From: Sphingomonadales bacterium | GTDB taxonomy: Bacteria > Pseudomonadota > Alphaproteobacteria > Sphingomonadales > Sphingomonadaceae | NCBI GenBank assembly: GCA_004292705.1 | Contig: RDXA01000432.1 | Coordinates: 1-8,113 of the forward strand | Length of the DNA: 8,113 bases | Direction of reading: 5' to 3' | In this document: positions 6,230 to 8,113 of the stretch, piece after piece | Numbering within the stretch: the stretch's first letter is position 1 | Layout of the letters: each line of letters begins with the position of its first letter | Program-made: the position numbers and the translations under genes | The notes under the pieces: model-generated | Database searches by the model: none | The model's input: the letters and a program-made list of their open reading frames with translations, nothing else | What the model was told of the DNA's origin: nothing

Positions 6230-6658
6230 ATGAACCTGATCAAAATCGTTCTGACGCTAGGAGTGTGCCTTATGCTTGGCGCCTGTAATGCACAGGAAGA
6301 CCGTTTCACGCCTGGGACCTGGGAGCTTGAGGCCTGGATGGGCGTGGAAGGGCAAAGCACAACGACGCCGCGCCAGAAGGATACGGCCAAGCTCTCCCCG
6401 CAGCTGGCGGAGCAAGACGCGCGGACCGTCATGTTCTCCGCGTTCTATGGCGGGGTGAAAAGCGGCGACGTGGCTTTTGAAAACGGGACGATTTCGGGCC
6501 ATATCGATCAGCAGGCGGTCGCGCCATTCCCCGCGCATCAGCAGGCGGTGACAGGGACTTATAGCGCCGATCGTTTCGAGATGCGCATTGCCATGCCCGC
6601 CATCGGGGGCATGCAATCCTATCAATTCGTCACGGGACGGCTTGTGAAACCGGACTAG
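6230..6658 (+). CDS. Small lipoprotein, DUF3617-like
   Basis: A 142-residue protein beginning MNLIKIVLTLGVCLMLGACN, a signal peptide ending in a lipobox (LGAC) with the lipidated residue Cys19. It should be anchored to the inner or outer membrane facing the periplasm. The mature part resembles DUF3617: FTPGTWELEAWM near the start ('PG.WE'), then ENGTISGHIDQ, VTGTYSADRFEMRIAM and a final SYQFVTGRLVKPD. The CLT..Q and other cysteines usual in that family are absent, since the only Cys after the lipobox residue would be none at all. So membership is by pattern only and the function unknown. It starts 24 nt after the hydroxylase gene with only a weak ribosome site (GGGCGA). Co-transcription is likely but not certain. 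Confidence 0.75.
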   Translation: MNLIKIVLTLGVCLMLGACNAQEDRFTPGTWELEAWMGVEGQSTTTPRQKDTAKLSPQLAEQDARTVMFSAFYGGVKSGDVAFENGTISGHIDQQAVAPFPAHQQAVTGTYSADRFEMRIAMPAIGGMQSYQFVTGRLVKPD

Positions 6659-6659
6659 A

Positions 6660-6692
6660 GGTCAGGTAACAGCGCAAGGCTGCAACCTGACC
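6660..6692. terminator. Long hairpin between convergent lipoprotein gene and rpoD
   Basis: An interrupted inverted repeat: GGTCAGGT (6660-6667) with ACCTGACC (6685-6692), and inside it CAGC (6670-6673) with GCTG (6679-6682), leaving a 5-nt loop (GCAAG) and a 2x2 internal loop. It begins right after the lipoprotein stop and ends 14 bp from the rpoD stop on the other strand. No T tract follows on either side, so it is not a classical Rho-independent terminator; it could act as a 3'-end stabiliser or assist termination in both directions. Confidence 0.55.
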
Positions 6693-6706
6693 GCTGCGTC
6701 GCGGGT

Positions 6707-8113
6707 TTACTGATCTAGGAACGAGCGCATCTTGCGGCTGCGGCTCGGATGCTTCAGCTTCCGCAGCGCCTTGGCCTCGATCTGCCGGATACGTTCGCGG
6801 GTCACCGAGAACTGCTGGCCGACTTCTTCCAAAGTATGATCAGTGTTCATCCCGATGCCGAAGCGCATCCGCAGCACGCGTTCCTCGCGCGGGGTAAGGG
6901 ACGCCAGCACGCGGGTGACGGTTTCCTTGAGGTTCGCCTGAATCGCGGCATCCACAGGGATGATCGCGTTCTTGTCCTCGATGAAATCGCCGAGGTGGCT
7001 GTCTTCCTCGTCGCCGATGGGGGTTTCGAGGGAGATCGGCTCCTTGGCGATCTTCATCACCTTGCGCACTTTCTCAAGCGGCATGGAGAGGCGCTGCGCC
7101 ATTTCCTCCGGGGTCGGCTCGCGGCCTTCCTCGTGGAGGAACTGGCGGCTCGTGCGCACCAGCTTGTTGATCGTTTCGATCATGTGCACCGGAATGCGGA
7201 TGGTGCGGGCTTGGTCCGCGATCGAGCGGGTGATCGCCTGCCGGATCCACCACGTCGCGTAGGTGGAGAATTTGTAACCGCGGCGGTATTCGAACTTGTC
7301 GACCGCCTTCATCAACCCGATATTGCCTTCCTGAATAAGATCAAGGAATTGCAAGCCGCGGTTGGTGTATTTCTTGGCAATGGAAATCACGAGACGCAGG
7401 TTCGCCTCGACCATTTCCTTTTTGGCGATGCGCGCCTCGCGTTCGCCCTTCTGCACCATGTTGACGATGCGGCGGAACTCGGGGAGGCTCATGCCGGTCT
7501 GCGCAGCGATATCGGCGATTTCGGCGCGGATGCGCTCGATCGCGTCTTCCTCGCGCTCGGCGAAGGCGGCCCATTTCTTGTCCTTCTTGGCGCGTTCCTT
7601 GATCCAGGCGTCGTCCATCTCGTTGCCGACATAGGCGTTGAGGAAGTCGACGCGCTTGACCTTGTGGCGCTCGGCAAGGCGCAGCATCTGCCCGCCCAGC
7701 GTGGTCAGGCGGCGGTTGAAGGCGTAGAGATTGTCGACCAGAAATTCGATCTTGGTCGCGTGGAACTGCACGCTTTCGACCTCGGCGGTGAGGTCTTCAC
7801 GCAGCTGTTCGTATTTCGCTTCCTTGCCAGCCGGGAAGGCATTGCCCACAGCCAGCGTATCGACCCGCTCGCCCTGAAGCTTCTCGAAGGCGTTGAACAG
7901 TGTGGTGATGCGGGCGAAGCGCTCCAGCGCCTCGGGCTTAAGCGCGGCCTCCATCTGGGCAAGGCTGAGGGTGTTGTCCTCCTCCTCTTCCTCTTCGCGC
8001 TTGGGGCGGCCTTCGCCGTCCTCGTCCTCATCGGCATCTGCTTCCGGCTCGTCCTCCACCTCGTCGTCCTCGCGGATCGTCGGCCCGGCGGTGGCTTCGG
8101 AGATTTCGCCGTC
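6707..8113 (-). CDS. rpoD: RNA polymerase sigma factor RpoD (sigma-70), N-terminus missing
   Basis: The C-terminal 468 residues of the primary sigma factor; the frame is open to the window edge, so the true start lies beyond 8113. The first visible part is a strongly acidic run (DEDEDGEGRPKREEEEEED) leading into the non-conserved region. Then come region 2 (EANLRLVISIAKKYTNRGL, DLIQEGNIGLMKAVDKFEYR, YKFSTYATWWIRQAITR), which melts and reads the -10 element; region 3 (HMIETINKLVRTSRQFLHEE onward, with EPISLETPIGDEEDSHLGDF); and region 4 with the -35-binding helix-turn-helix (TLEEVGQQFSVTRERIRQIE). It ends normally at SRSRKMRSFLDQ. Roughly 200 residues, including region 1.1, are probably outside the window. 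A GTG at 8059 is an internal Val codon, not a start. Confidence 0.97.
   Translation of the reverse strand, partial: DGEISEATAGPTIREDDEVEDEPEADADEDEDGEGRPKREEEEEEDNTLSLAQMEAALKPEALERFARITTLFNAFEKLQGERVDTLAVGNAFPAGKEAKYEQLREDLTAEVESVQFHATKIEFLVDNLYAFNRRLTTLGGQMLRLAERHKVKRVDFLNAYVGNEMDDAWIKERAKKDKKWAAFAEREEDAIERIRAEIADIAAQTGMSLPEFRRIVNMVQKGEREARIAKKEMVEANLRLVISIAKKYTNRGLQFLDLIQEGNIGLMKAVDKFEYRRGYKFSTYATWWIRQAITRSIADQARTIRIPVHMIETINKLVRTSRQFLHEEGREPTPEEMAQRLSMPLEKVRKVMKIAKEPISLETPIGDEEDSHLGDFIEDKNAIIPVDAAIQANLKETVTRVLASLTPREERVLRMRFGIGMNTDHTLEEVGQQFSVTRERIRQIEAKALRKLKHPSRSRKMRSFLDQ

Noticed and set aside
7970..8113. Acidic low-complexity tract in RpoD as a possible repeat expansion
   Set aside because: Acidic Asp/Glu runs ahead of the non-conserved region are ordinary in sphingomonad and many other sigma-70 proteins; the codons vary (GAG, GAA, GAC, GAT), which argues against slippage.

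Overview
The window reads as ordinary core chromosome from a GC-rich alphaproteobacterium. The rpiB-glyA-nrdR-trmJ gene order, the Cys-poor S4 protein, the long acidic stretch ahead of the conserved part of sigma-70 and the style of the small secreted proteins all point to Sphingomonadales, probably the Erythrobacter/Porphyrobacter group. The placement is inferred from protein style and gene order, not from a database search. I see no mobile element, CRISPR array, tRNA, rRNA or sign of recent transfer.

Layout. Positions 1-427 (+): the last 40 codons of tgt (tRNA-guanine transglycosylase) run by a TGATG overlap into a small AroQ-type, PchB-like chorismate mutase. A strong hairpin with flanking A and T tracts then ends both this unit and the convergent rpsD. 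Positions 504-1274 (-): rpsD (ribosomal protein S4), with a leader of about 120 nt that can form two hairpins, and a plausible sigma-70 promoter. Positions 1308-1595 (-): a small secreted protein with a Cys pair. Positions 1681-4938 (-): a tight five-gene run, rpiB-glyA-small membrane protein-nrdR-trmJ, with junctions of -4, 16, 8 and 7 nt, almost certainly one operon. Positions 5033-6658 (+): a divergently oriented integral-membrane fatty acid hydroxylase/sterol desaturase family protein, then a small lipoprotein resembling DUF3617. Positions 6707-8113 (-): the C-terminal 468 residues of the housekeeping sigma factor RpoD, whose start lies beyond the window.

How the genes fit together. The five-gene operon joins ribose-5-phosphate interconversion (RpiB), supply of one-carbon units from serine (GlyA), the dATP/ATP-sensing repressor of ribonucleotide reductase genes (NrdR) and SAM-dependent tRNA 2'-O-methylation (TrmJ). 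Nucleotide-precursor supply is a reasonable common theme, but that is inference. rpsD and rpoD are standalone housekeeping genes here.

I did not find a novel multi-gene system. The points most worth a second look are: an in-frame amber codon just after the best-placed start codon of the hydroxylase gene; the structured leader of the isolated rpsD gene; a glutamate where PchB has its active-site glutamine in the chorismate mutase; and the uncharacterised 73-residue hairpin membrane protein embedded between glyA and nrdR.
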